Shown here: in pieces, positions 52,590-60,478 of the stretch
Position numbering within the stretch: position 1 is the first letter of the stretch
How the letters are laid out: the number at the start of each line of letters is the position of its first letter
From: VRUE01 sp963745915
GTDB taxonomy: Bacteria > Actinomycetota > Thermoleophilia > Solirubrobacterales > 70-9
Direction of reading: 5' to 3'
NCBI GenBank assembly: GCA_963745915.1
Contig: CAVUZA010000002.1
Coordinates: 1,612,001-1,676,000, forward strand
DNA length: 64,000 nucleotides
Notes under the pieces: model-generated
Seen by the model: the letters and a program-made list of their open reading frames with translations, nothing else
Database searches by the model: none
What the model was told of the DNA's origin: nothing
Made by a program: the position numbers and the translations under genes

Positions 52590-53486
52590 GTGATCGCGCT
52601 CGGGATCGTCGCCGCGGTGGGGGCTTCGCTGCTCTACAACACCGCGATCGCGCTGCAGGCGCTGGAGGTGCGGGGGGTCGACCGGGAGCACTCGCTGCGG
52701 GTATCGCTGTTCGGGCGGCTGCTGCGCAACCGGCGCTGGCTGGGGGCGACGGCGCTGGGGCTGGCGGGCTGGCCGCTGGAGATCGTGGCGCTGCTGCTGG
52801 CGCCGCTGACCGTGGTCCAGCCCTGCCTGGCGAGCGGGCTGATCCTGCTGCTCTGGCTCGGGGTGACCAGGCTGGGGGAGAGGCCGGGCGTCCGGGAGGG
52901 GGCCGCCGTGGCGGCGATCGTCGCCGGGGTCGCCGGGATCGCCCTGGCGGCGCCGGAGCGGACCACGGACCACGCCGGGACCGGCGCCCTGGCCCTCGCC
53001 CTGGCGCTGGTCGCGCTGCCGACTCTCGCGCCCTACGCGCTGCGCGGCCGCCGCAGCGGCGCGATCGGCGCCCTGATGGTCATCAGCGCCGGCTGCGGCT
53101 ACGCCTGGACCGCAGTCGCCAGCAAGCTGCTGACCGACGAGCTGGCGGCGGGGGCGCTGCTCGTCGCCGTCGCCTGGCTGGCGACCGCGGCGCTCTCCGA
53201 GGGACTCGCCCTGCTCAGCGAGATGAGCGCCCTGCAGAGCCGTCCGGCGACCCACGTCGCGCCGGCGATGTTCGCCGTCCAGGTGCTGGTCCCGGTGCTG
53301 CTCGCGCCGCTGATCTTCGGCGAGTCCTGGGGCGCCACCCCGCTCGGCGGCGCCGTCCTCGTCGCCTCGATCGCGCTGGCCGTCGCCGGCACCGTGCTGC
53401 TCGCCGGCTCGAGCGCCGTCGGCGCCGTGATCGCCAGCGCCCACACCGCCGACGGGCCTAAAAGGGGAGATATAGGCCCGTTTTAG
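52590..53486 (+). CDS. DMT-superfamily transporter-like membrane protein
   Basis: 298 aa, GTG six bases after TAGCTT (52578-52583), so leaderless. Nine to ten transmembrane helices; 'AVGASLLYNTAIALQALEVRG' at the start and 'LLLAPLTVVQPCLASGLIL' resemble the DMT/EamA group, including NIPA-like magnesium transporters. The substrate is unknown. The stop codon and last codons ('TADGPKRGDIGPF') lie inside a repeat element (53446-53498), so the C-terminus has been supplied by that element. Confidence 0.75.
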   Translation: MIALGIVAAVGASLLYNTAIALQALEVRGVDREHSLRVSLFGRLLRNRRWLGATALGLAGWPLEIVALLLAPLTVVQPCLASGLILLLWLGVTRLGERPGVREGAAVAAIVAGVAGIALAAPERTTDHAGTGALALALALVALPTLAPYALRGRRSGAIGALMVISAGCGYAWTAVASKLLTDELAAGALLVAVAWLATAALSEGLALLSEMSALQSRPATHVAPAMFAVQVLVPVLLAPLIFGESWGATPLGGAVLVASIALAVAGTVLLAGSSAVGAVIASAHTADGPKRGDIGPF

Positions 53487-53498
53487 GCCCGTCGGCGG
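53446..53498. repeat. Inverted repeat sharing 18-bp arms with 31410-31462
   Basis: Arms CCGCCGACGGGCCTAAAA (53446-53463) and its exact complement (53481-53498), with a 17-base loop. The arms are identical to the outer arms at 31410-31462, but the loops are unrelated. It overlaps the 3' end of the transporter gene and supplies its stop codon (53484-53486). Confidence 0.9.
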
Positions 53499-53536
53499 GG
53501 TGTCCGGTCGGGGCGCGCTGGTAGCCTGACGCGGCT

Positions 53537-54934
53537 TTGGAGCAACCAGTCAGCCTGCCGGTCGACGCGAGCAAGTTCGCGATCGGCTTCGACCACCGCG
53601 ACCGCGCCCGGCTCTTCGAGCTGTGGGGCGAAGTGCTCGATTCCGAGCAGTGGTCGGAGGGGCGCATGCTCGAGGCCTTCGAGGCGCGCTGGGCGGAGTG
53701 GAACGGGCTGCCCAGCCTCGGGCTCTCGAGCTGGGCGGGCGGCGCCCTGGCCGCGCTCGAGTTCGCCGGCGTGCGCGGCGGCACCGTGCTCTGTCCCTCC
53801 AACACCTTCATGGCGACGCCGCTGGCGGCAATCAAGGCCGGCGCCGAGGTCGAGTTCGTCGACTGCAACCGCGACGACCTCTGCATGTCCTTCGCCGACT
53901 TCGAGGCCAAGGCCGAGCGCCACAGGCCGCGCGCCGCGATCCTCGTCCACATCGGCGGCCACATCGCCTTCGAGGCCGAGCGGATCGCCGAGTACTGCCG
54001 CGCCAAGGGGATCTTCCTGCTCGAGGATTGCGCCCACGCCCACGGCGCCGGCTGGGACGGGCGCCGGCCCGGCGGCTTCGGCGACGCCGGGGTCTACTCG
54101 CTGTACGCGACCAAGACGGTCTCCACCGGCGAGGGCGGGGTGCTGGTCAGCGGCGACGCCGAGCTGATCGAGTTCGCCCGCAAGTTCCGCAACTACGGCA
54201 AGTTCGAGCACGAGGTCGACGGCCTCAACTTCCGCATGAGCGAGTTCACCGCCGCCCTCGGCCTGGTCCAGGCCGAGCGCATGGAGGAGATCGTCGCCTG
54301 GAAGAACGCCTACGCGCGCGAGCACCTCGACCCGCTGCACCCGGCTCGCCTGGAGCTGCCCGAGGGGATGACCTCCGGCCTCTACAAGTACGTCGTCTTC
54401 GATGAGATCGAGAAGAGCACCGGCCGCGTCTACGAAGAACCCTGCCACCGGATCATGGGCCGCGCCGAGGAGCTGCCCAACACCGAGTGGGTCGCCGAGA
54501 ACCACTGGTGCGTGCCGCTCTACTACCGGCCCGAGAGCCGCGCCGCGGCTCTCGGCGAGAAGGGGAAGCATGAGGGTCCTGGTCACCGGCGGCGGCGGCT
54601 TCATCGGCTCGCACGTCGTCGACCGCCTGCTCGAGGGCGGCCTGACGCCGCGCATCTTCGACCTCAGCGCCTCGCCCTACCACTCGCCGCTCGAGGTCGA
54701 GACCTTCACCGGCAGCATCACCGACCCGGCCAACCTCGACCTGGCGATGCGCGACTGCGACGCGGTCATCCACCTCGCCGCGGTCGCCGACGTCGGCCAC
54801 GTCCACGCCGACCCGGTGCTCGCCGAGGAGGTCAACACTCGCGGCACGCTCAACGTGCTCGAGGCCGCCTGCCGGGCCAAGGTCGACCGCGTCGTCTACG
54901 GCTCGACCACCTGGGTCTACAGCGACTGCACTGA
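53537..54934 (+). CDS. DegT/DnrJ/EryC1-type PLP aminotransferase with run-on C-terminus
   Basis: 465 aa, TTG start nine bases after TAGCCT (53522-53527). Aminotransferase fold: 'FAGVRGGTVLCPSNTFMATPLAAIKAG', 'GIFLLEDCAHAHGAGWDGRRPGGFGDAGVYSLYATKTVSTGEGG' with PLP-binding Asp and the internal-aldimine Lys ('ATKTVSTGEGG'), and 'RNYGKFEHEVDGLNFRMSEFTAALG'. It aminates a keto-sugar nucleotide. The domain ends near residue 345. The frame then runs 365 bases through the next gene with an Arg-rich, non-homologous tail. A one-base shift would give an ATGA overlap at 54570, so the true end may be 54573. Confidence 0.85.
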   Translation: MEQPVSLPVDASKFAIGFDHRDRARLFELWGEVLDSEQWSEGRMLEAFEARWAEWNGLPSLGLSSWAGGALAALEFAGVRGGTVLCPSNTFMATPLAAIKAGAEVEFVDCNRDDLCMSFADFEAKAERHRPRAAILVHIGGHIAFEAERIAEYCRAKGIFLLEDCAHAHGAGWDGRRPGGFGDAGVYSLYATKTVSTGEGGVLVSGDAELIEFARKFRNYGKFEHEVDGLNFRMSEFTAALGLVQAERMEEIVAWKNAYAREHLDPLHPARLELPEGMTSGLYKYVVFDEIEKSTGRVYEEPCHRIMGRAEELPNTEWVAENHWCVPLYYRPESRAAALGEKGKHEGPGHRRRRLHRLARRRPPARGRPDAAHLRPQRLALPLAARGRDLHRQHHRPGQPRPGDARLRRGHPPRRGRRRRPRPRRPGARRGGQHSRHAQRARGRLPGQGRPRRLRLDHLGLQRLH

Positions 54935-56897
54935 GCAGGAGGTCGACGAGGAGACGCCGATCCCCGCCCCGCGCCACCTCTACACGGCGACCAAGCTGGC
55001 GGGGGAGACCTACTGCGCCGGCTACGCCGAGCTCTTCGACCTCGAGTCGACGGTGCTGCGCTTCGGCATCCCCTACGGGCCGCGCGCCCGCGCCGCCGGC
55101 GTCGTCGCCAAGTTCACCGACCTCGCCTTCGAAGGCAAGTCGCTGACGATCGCCGGCGACGGCAGCACGACCCGCAGCTTCATCTACGTCGAGGACCTGG
55201 CCGCGGGGATCGTCGCCGCGCTGGCCCCCGAGGCGGCCGGCCGCACCTACAACCTCTCCGGCGACGAGGTGGTGACGATCCTCGAAATCGCCGAGCGGGT
55301 GCAGGAAAACACCGACGACTGCGAGATCGTCCACACCCCGCCCCGCCCCGGCGACTTCCCCGGCAAGGCGATCTCCAACCAGCGGGCGCTCGACGAGCTC
55401 GGCTGGAAGGCGGAAACCAGCTTCCGGGAGGGCGTGCGCAAGTACGTCGAGTGGGTGCGCAGCAGCACCCGGCCGCCCGACCCGGTGCCCGGCAAGCGGC
55501 CCTCGCTGAACGGCAACGAACGCGCCGCCGGGGCGCTGCTGGCCGGCGCCTCGCGCTTCGGCGGCCGCGAGCCGCGGGTGCTCGTCCTCACCGCCGACAT
55601 CGGCGAGGGCCACGACCTGCCTGCGCGGATCGTCAAGGCCGACATCGAGGAGGAGATGCCGGGGACCGAGGTCGAGATCGCCGACGGCCTGAAGGCGATG
55701 GGCCGCATCCTCTCGGCGGTGATCCGCGGCGGCTCGAAGGTGACCTTCCGCTGGATGCCGTGGCTCTTCGACGCCCAGTACTGGCTGATCACCAAGTTCG
55801 CGCCGACCCGCTGGCTCGCCCACCACCTCAACTACGCGCTCGGCGCCCGCGGCCTGATGCGGCTGATCGAGCGGCACGACCCCGACGTCGTCATCTCCAC
55901 CTACCCCGGCGTCACCGCCGTGCTCGGCATGCTGCGCGAGAACCGCCGCCTGCTGATCCCGGTGCAGTCGGCGATCACCGACCTCGCCGGCCTGCGCTAC
56001 TGGGCCCACCCCGGGGTCGACATGCACTTCGTCACCCACCCCGAGTCGATCGAGGAAGTCGAGCGCCTGGCCGGCCCCGGCAGCGTCGAGTGGACGCGGC
56101 CGCCGATCTCGCGCGAGTTCCTCACCCCGCGCACCCGCACCGACGCCCGCGCCGCGCTCGGCGTGCCGGCCCACGACCGCCTCGTGCTGGTCTCCGGCGG
56201 CGGCTGGGGGATCGGCGACCTGGAGGGCGCGATCGAGACCGCCCTGGCGGGCGACGATGCCACCGTGGCCTGCATCACCGGCCGCAACGAGGTCGCCCGC
56301 GAGAAGCTCGAGCAGCGCTTCGGCGGCAACGAGCGGGTGCGGATCCTCGGCTTCACCGAGCAGATGAGCGACTGGATGGCGGCCGCCGACGTGATGGTCC
56401 ACTCGACCGCCGGGCTGACCGTGCTCGAGGCCCACATCCGCGGCTGCCCGGTCGTCTCCTTCGGCTTCTCGGCCGGCCACCTGCGGGCCAACAACGCCGC
56501 CTACGAGCGCTTCGGCCTGGCCGAGGTGGCGCGCTCCGAGCACGAGCTCGAGTCGGTCCTGCGCCACCTCAGCCGCGAGCGCCACTCGCCCGACTCCTCC
56601 TTCGCCTCGCTGCCCTCGATCGCCTCGCGGGCGCTCGCGGTGCGGCCGCGGGTCAGGCCGCAGCCGGTCTGGCGGCTGCGCTTCGAGCGGGTCGCGACCG
56701 CGGTCAGCCTCGCCGCCCTGGCGGTGGTCATGTTCTTCACCGTGGTCGACCGCGAGCCGCCCTACAAGGTGATCGCCAAGCCGCTCGAGGGCCGCATCCA
56801 CCTCGGCCGGGAGAATGAGCCGGCCGAGCCGGCGGTCTCCAAGGCCCGGGCGGCGAGCAGGACCGAGGCCGGCGCCGCCGGCGACCAGACCCCTTGA
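54570..56897 (+). CDS. Fusion of NAD-dependent sugar epimerase/dehydratase and MGDG-synthase-like glycosyltransferase
   Basis: 775 aa. Residues 1 to about 310 are an extended SDR: 'MRVLVTGGGGFIGSHVVDRLL', catalytic 'YTATKLAGE' (Tyr-x3-Lys) and 'RFGIPYGPRARAAGVVAKF'. Residues about 340-680 are a GT-B glycosyltransferase of the MurG/MGDG-synthase type: 'LVLTADIGEGHDLPARIVK', 'DPDVVISTYPGVTAVLG', 'LVSGGGWGIGDLEGAI' and 'DVMVHSTAGLTVLEAHIRGCPVVSFGFSAGH'. A transmembrane helix follows ('VATAVSLAALAVVMFFTVV') with a short exported tail. No stop or start separates the domains. It probably modifies a nucleotide sugar and transfers it to a lipid or surface glycan at the membrane. Confidence 0.85.
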   Translation: MRVLVTGGGGFIGSHVVDRLLEGGLTPRIFDLSASPYHSPLEVETFTGSITDPANLDLAMRDCDAVIHLAAVADVGHVHADPVLAEEVNTRGTLNVLEAACRAKVDRVVYGSTTWVYSDCTEQEVDEETPIPAPRHLYTATKLAGETYCAGYAELFDLESTVLRFGIPYGPRARAAGVVAKFTDLAFEGKSLTIAGDGSTTRSFIYVEDLAAGIVAALAPEAAGRTYNLSGDEVVTILEIAERVQENTDDCEIVHTPPRPGDFPGKAISNQRALDELGWKAETSFREGVRKYVEWVRSSTRPPDPVPGKRPSLNGNERAAGALLAGASRFGGREPRVLVLTADIGEGHDLPARIVKADIEEEMPGTEVEIADGLKAMGRILSAVIRGGSKVTFRWMPWLFDAQYWLITKFAPTRWLAHHLNYALGARGLMRLIERHDPDVVISTYPGVTAVLGMLRENRRLLIPVQSAITDLAGLRYWAHPGVDMHFVTHPESIEEVERLAGPGSVEWTRPPISREFLTPRTRTDARAALGVPAHDRLVLVSGGGWGIGDLEGAIETALAGDDATVACITGRNEVAREKLEQRFGGNERVRILGFTEQMSDWMAAADVMVHSTAGLTVLEAHIRGCPVVSFGFSAGHLRANNAAYERFGLAEVARSEHELESVLRHLSRERHSPDSSFASLPSIASRALAVRPRVRPQPVWRLRFERVATAVSLAALAVVMFFTVVDREPPYKVIAKPLEGRIHLGRENEPAEPAVSKARAASRTEAGAAGDQTP

Positions 56898-57616
56898 TCG
56901 GCGCCCTCGGCGCCGGGGCCGCCGCGGCGGCGACCGTCCTGCATGCCGGGCCGGCGCTGGCGCCGGTCGTCCCCGGCCTCGGCGACGCGCTCGGCGTGCG
57001 GATGCGGGTCGACGCCGCCGGAGTCGCCCTCACCTTCGACGACGGTCCGCACCCGCAGGGCACGCCGGCGGTGCTGGAGGCGCTGCGCGAGCGGGCGGCG
57101 ACGGCGACCTTCTTCCTCGCCGGCGAGCAGGTAGCCCGGCGCCCGTCGCTGGCGGCCGAGATCGTCGCCGCCGGCCACCGGGTCGAGCTGCACTGCTTCC
57201 GCCACCGCAACCTGCTGCGCCTCGGCGTGCGCGAGTTCCTCGACGACGCCGAGCGGGGCAGGGCGGCGATCGAGGAGGCGACGGGCGCGGCGATCGGCGA
57301 CTACCGCCCGCCCTACGGGATCTTCAGCGCCGCGACCCTGCGCGCGGTGCGCCGCCGCGACTGGCGTCCGGTGCTCTGGTCGCGCTGGGGCCGGGACTGG
57401 ACGCGGCGGGCGACGCCGGGCTCGATCGCCGCGCGGGCGACCGCCGGCCTCGGCGCCGGCGACGTCGTGCTGCTGCACGATGCGGACTACTACAGCGCGC
57501 GCGGCTCCTGGGTGCGCACCGCGGCGGCGCTGCCGGCGATCCTCGACGAGCTCGAGAGGCGGGGGCTGAAGACCGTCTCGCTGCGCCGCGGCGAGGGCGG
57601 GGCGAGCGTCCACTGA
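56894..57616 (+). CDS. Polysaccharide deacetylase (NodB homology, CE4)
   Basis: 240 aa from TTG overlapping the fusion-gene stop (TTGA). NodB motifs: 'ALTFDDGPHPQGTPAVLEAL' (catalytic base and metal Asp), 'HRVELHCFRHRNLL' (HxxxH metal ligands), 'YRPPYGIFSAATLRA' (RPPYG), 'VLWSRWGRDW' and 'VVLLHDADYY' (catalytic His). All catalytic residues are present. A weak hydrophobic N-terminus ('GALGAGAAAAATVL') could be a signal or anchor. It removes N-acetyl groups from a surface glycan, presumably the product of the two preceding genes. Confidence 0.9.
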   Translation: MIGALGAGAAAAATVLHAGPALAPVVPGLGDALGVRMRVDAAGVALTFDDGPHPQGTPAVLEALRERAATATFFLAGEQVARRPSLAAEIVAAGHRVELHCFRHRNLLRLGVREFLDDAERGRAAIEEATGAAIGDYRPPYGIFSAATLRAVRRRDWRPVLWSRWGRDWTRRATPGSIAARATAGLGAGDVVLLHDADYYSARGSWVRTAAALPAILDELERRGLKTVSLRRGEGGASVH

Positions 57617-57803
57617 TCGCAGCCGGCGAACGCCTCATCGAGGCGTCGCGCCATCGCACTCCTCCGCTGGGGCCGTTCCTGGTCGAAGATTTCCGCTGGC
57701 ATGGCTCTCCGTCCTGTAGGGGGCGTTATGTGAACAATCGCCCCCCGGTCGGACGAAAAACATGCACTTAGCGGAAAAGAAGCCGCAGATTGCGCGTTTT
57801 GCC
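57617..57803. other. Convergent gap with two small hairpins
   Basis: No gene is seen. CGCCTC-atc-GAGGCG lies at 57631-57645, and GGGGGCG (57719-57725) pairs with CGCCCCC (57739-57745). Either may help end transcription from the convergent deacetylase and hydrolase genes. Base composition is lower in GC from 57680 on. Confidence 0.4.
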
Positions 57804-58637
57804 TCAATCGGCGGCGACGAAAGCGGCGATCTCGTCGGCCAGGCGCTGGGGCTGGTCGAGCGGCACGAAGGTGGCGGCGCCCTCGATCCGGACCAGCTTC
57901 GCGTTGGGGACCTCGCGCTGCAGCCGTTCGCCGTAGGAGATCGGGAAGAACTTGTCCTGCGGCGCCCAGGCGAGCAGCAGGGGGAGGTCGGATTCGCTCA
58001 GCTTCTCCGCCGCCTCCAGCGTGTAGCGCTTGTTCATCCCCGCCGTCACCTTCTTCGCGTCGCGCTTGACGCCGGCGTCGTGCAGGCCGGGCTCCATCCA
58101 GGAGGCGATCAGCTCGTCGGCGATCGGCGTCTTGGCGAAGGGGCGGAAGGCGGCGCGGGCGAGGGCCGGGATCCGGAACGGGGCCGAGAGCAGCGCCATG
58201 CCGCCGGGCAGGGCGGCGATCGGCGGCATCGCCTTGAAGACCCCCGGCGGGAAGTTGTCGTGGCTGTCGCAGTTGGTCAGCACCAGGCGGCCGATCCGCT
58301 CGGGGTGGCGGGTGACCGTGACCTGCGACATGGCGCCGCCCGAGTCGTTGCCGACCAGGGTCACGTCATCCAACTCCAGCGCGGCGAGGAAGCTGTCGAC
58401 GATGCCCGCGATGCCGTAGGGGGTGAGGTCGGCGTCGGGCTTCATCGCGATCTGCTGGGCGCCGATCGGCCAGTCCGGGGCGATGCAGCGGCAGCGGTCG
58501 GCGAGCGCGTCGACGACCCCGTCCCAGAGCCGGCCGTCGACCAGGAAGCCGTGGACGAAGACGACCGGCTTGCCCTCGCCCGCTTCGCGGTAGCGCACCG
58601 TCCCCGCCGGCAGCTCGATCTGCTTGCGCTCGCTCAC
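57804..58637 (-). CDS. Alpha/beta-fold hydrolase
   Basis: 277 aa. 'PVVFVHGFLVDGRLWDGVVDAL' (oxyanion HG), nucleophile elbow 'VTLVGNDSGGAMSQV' in which Asp occupies the nucleophile position as in dehalogenases and epoxide hydrolases, and 'LPLLLAWAPQDKFFP' with the acidic residue. The usual C-terminal catalytic His is not found: the place reads 'EGAATFVPLDQPQRLADEI', with Thr where GHF is typical. Activity is therefore uncertain, and it may be a non-classical member. Confidence 0.82.
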   Translation of the reverse strand: MSERKQIELPAGTVRYREAGEGKPVVFVHGFLVDGRLWDGVVDALADRCRCIAPDWPIGAQQIAMKPDADLTPYGIAGIVDSFLAALELDDVTLVGNDSGGAMSQVTVTRHPERIGRLVLTNCDSHDNFPPGVFKAMPPIAALPGGMALLSAPFRIPALARAAFRPFAKTPIADELIASWMEPGLHDAGVKRDAKKVTAGMNKRYTLEAAEKLSESDLPLLLAWAPQDKFFPISYGERLQREVPNAKLVRIEGAATFVPLDQPQRLADEIAAFVAAD

Positions 58638-58679
58638 GGCGCGAAACGATACATACCGATGACGCGCTGCTCGCCGCGC

Positions 58680-60143
58680 TCAGCTCTGCCGCGCCGCCGC
58701 GCGGGTGACGCTCGGCGCCGGCAGCTCCTCGATCTCGCTGCGCGCGGCGCGGCGCGACTCCTTCTGCGCGTACATGCGGACGTCGGCGAGCTGCAGGGCC
58801 TCGAGCGGCGAGCTCGCCTCGGCCGGGATCGAGACCGTGCCCCAGGAGGAGGAGACGGAGACGTCGTTGCGCTTCGCCGTCAGGGCGCCGGCGGCGCGCC
58901 GGATCAGCCGGTCCTGCTCCGCCCCCGGCCCGCTGGCGATGACGCAGAACTCGTCGCCGCCGATCCGGTAGGCCGCGCCGGCCTCGCCGGTCGCGTGGCG
59001 GAACTCCTCGCCGAGGTGGACGAGCAGGTCGTCGCCCGCCGGGTGGCCGAAGGTGTCGTTGTAGAGCTTGAAGCCGTTGAGATCGAAGAGCATCAAGGTG
59101 ACCGGCGCCTCCGCCGTCGCCCGCTTGCAGGCGGCTTCGAGGTCGATCTGCATGCCGCCGCGGTTGGTCAGGCCGGTCAGCGGGTCGGTCCGCACCTGTT
59201 CGAGCAGCCGCCGGTTCTCGTTGACGCTGAGCGCCAGGCGGGCGATCACCGCCGCCATCGTCGCCCCCCAGAGCAGGGCCGAGAGGCCGCTCGTCGCGCC
59301 GAAGCTCTGCATCGCGAAGAGGCCGATCATCACGGCGGCGAAGATCCCGGGAACGACCAGCTCGCGCCAGCCGCCGCGATGCTCGTGCGGCTCGATCGCC
59401 GCCGCCGCGGGCAGCCAGAGGACCGCGCCGAGGACGGCGGCGGAGATCAGGTAGATCGGGTCGATCCAGTTGCCGGGCGGCAGGGCGCCGTCGCTGGCCT
59501 GCAGCGTGTAGGCGATGTCGGCGACGACCTGCGCGGTGAGGCCGAAGAGGAGCAGCGACCAGGCGCGTCCGGGGCGCCAGCCGGTGAGCGCGATGACGCC
59601 GACGATCATCGCCATGATCGCGATGTCGCCCAGCGGGTAGGCGAGCGAGACCGCGACTTCCAGCGAGTTGCCGGCGGTGTGGTCGGCGACGAAGTCGAAG
59701 ATGAAGGCGGTGCCCAGGGCAGCTGTTCCGAGCGCCGCGATCGCGGCGTCGGTCCAGCGCCGCCAGTCGAGCTCGTCGGCCCGCGCCCGGACCAGGAGGG
59801 CGAGCCCGGCGGCGGCCAGCGGGTAGAAGGCGATGTAGAAGGCGTCGGCGGGCGACGGATACGGCGGTTCGGCGTTGCCGAGGATCTGCCAGGTCCAGTA
59901 GACCTCGCCCGCCGCCCAGCAGAGGATCGCGACCCCGAGCAGGCGCCAGGCGCCGCGCTCGCCGGGGACGATCCGGCCGCGCAGGAAGCAGGCGAGCCCG
60001 GCGGCGATCACCACCGCGTCGTAGAGCTGGCCGCCAGCGAGGTCGTCGAGCCTGGCCGAGCCGACGCCGAGCCAGTCGTGGAGGACGATCAGGCCGGTGG
60101 CGCCGAAGATGATCGTCGCCAGGGCGACGCGCAGCGCCCGCAT
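58680..60143 (-). CDS. Membrane-bound diguanylate cyclase (GGDEF)
   Basis: 487 aa from ATG 60143; a TTG at 60215 in the same frame would add a Pro-rich 24-residue leader. Eight or more transmembrane helices (about residues 1-300) form an MHYT/MASE-like sensor region. A GGDEF domain follows with 'RTDPLTGLTNRGGMQIDLEAA', 'LMLFDLNGFKLYNDTFGHPAGDDLL', the active-site loop 'AYRIGGDEFCVIAS' and 'LADVRMYAQKESRRA'. It synthesises c-di-GMP from two GTP. No RxxD inhibition site is evident. Its product is the ligand of the riboswitch at 409-493. Confidence 0.92.
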   Translation of the reverse strand: MRALRVALATIIFGATGLIVLHDWLGVGSARLDDLAGGQLYDAVVIAAGLACFLRGRIVPGERGAWRLLGVAILCWAAGEVYWTWQILGNAEPPYPSPADAFYIAFYPLAAAGLALLVRARADELDWRRWTDAAIAALGTAALGTAFIFDFVADHTAGNSLEVAVSLAYPLGDIAIMAMIVGVIALTGWRPGRAWSLLLFGLTAQVVADIAYTLQASDGALPPGNWIDPIYLISAAVLGAVLWLPAAAAIEPHEHRGGWRELVVPGIFAAVMIGLFAMQSFGATSGLSALLWGATMAAVIARLALSVNENRRLLEQVRTDPLTGLTNRGGMQIDLEAACKRATAEAPVTLMLFDLNGFKLYNDTFGHPAGDDLLVHLGEEFRHATGEAGAAYRIGGDEFCVIASGPGAEQDRLIRRAAGALTAKRNDVSVSSSWGTVSIPAEASSPLEALQLADVRMYAQKESRRAARSEIEELPAPSVTRAAARQS

Positions 60144-60245
60144 GCGCGGAACTGCGGCTGTCGGTTCGGCGGGCTGCACCGGTGGAGGTATCGGCAGCGA
60201 AGGCCGCCTTCCCAAGCCCTGAACGAGCGAATTGCGCGCGTGATC

Positions 60246-60259
60246 TAGACTGGATGCAG
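60246..60259 (+). promoter_or_regulatory. -10 box of rpmE
   Basis: TAGACT (60246-60251) ends eight bases before the rpmE ATG at 60260, predicting a leaderless mRNA. No -35 is obvious. Confidence 0.5.
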
Positions 60260-60475
60260 ATGAAAACCGGAATCCACCCCGACTACCAGCTGGCGCACGT
60301 GCACTGCTCCTGCGGCAACAGCTTCTACACCCGCTCCACCGAGTCCGACCTCCACGTCGAGCTCTGCTCGGAGTGCCACCCGTTCTACACCGGCAAGCAG
60401 AAGCTGGTCGACACCGGCGGCCGCGTCGAGCGCTTCCAGCGCCGCGCTGCCAAGCACGCCAAGGCCGGGAGGTAG
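60260..60475 (+). CDS. rpmE: 50S ribosomal protein L31 (zinc-binding type)
   Basis: 71 aa from the ATG giving 'MKTGIHPDYQLAHVHCSCGNSF'; an upstream ATG at 60254 is out of keeping with the family. Four Cys (C16, C18, C37, C40: 'HCSCG' and 'LCSECHPF') bind zinc, so this is the C+ paralogue used when zinc is ample. The conserved 'YTGKQKLVDTGGRVERFQRR' follows. It heads the widespread cluster rpmE-DUF1385-prfA-prmC-sua5. Confidence 0.95.
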   Translation: MKTGIHPDYQLAHVHCSCGNSFYTRSTESDLHVELCSECHPFYTGKQKLVDTGGRVERFQRRAAKHAKAGR

Positions 60476-60478
60476 CGC

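Noticed and set aside
57762..60248. 828-codon plus-strand frame opposite the hydrolase and diguanylate cyclase
   Set aside because: It covers two clearly identified minus-strand genes; the peptide is Arg/Gly/Asp-rich with no motifs.
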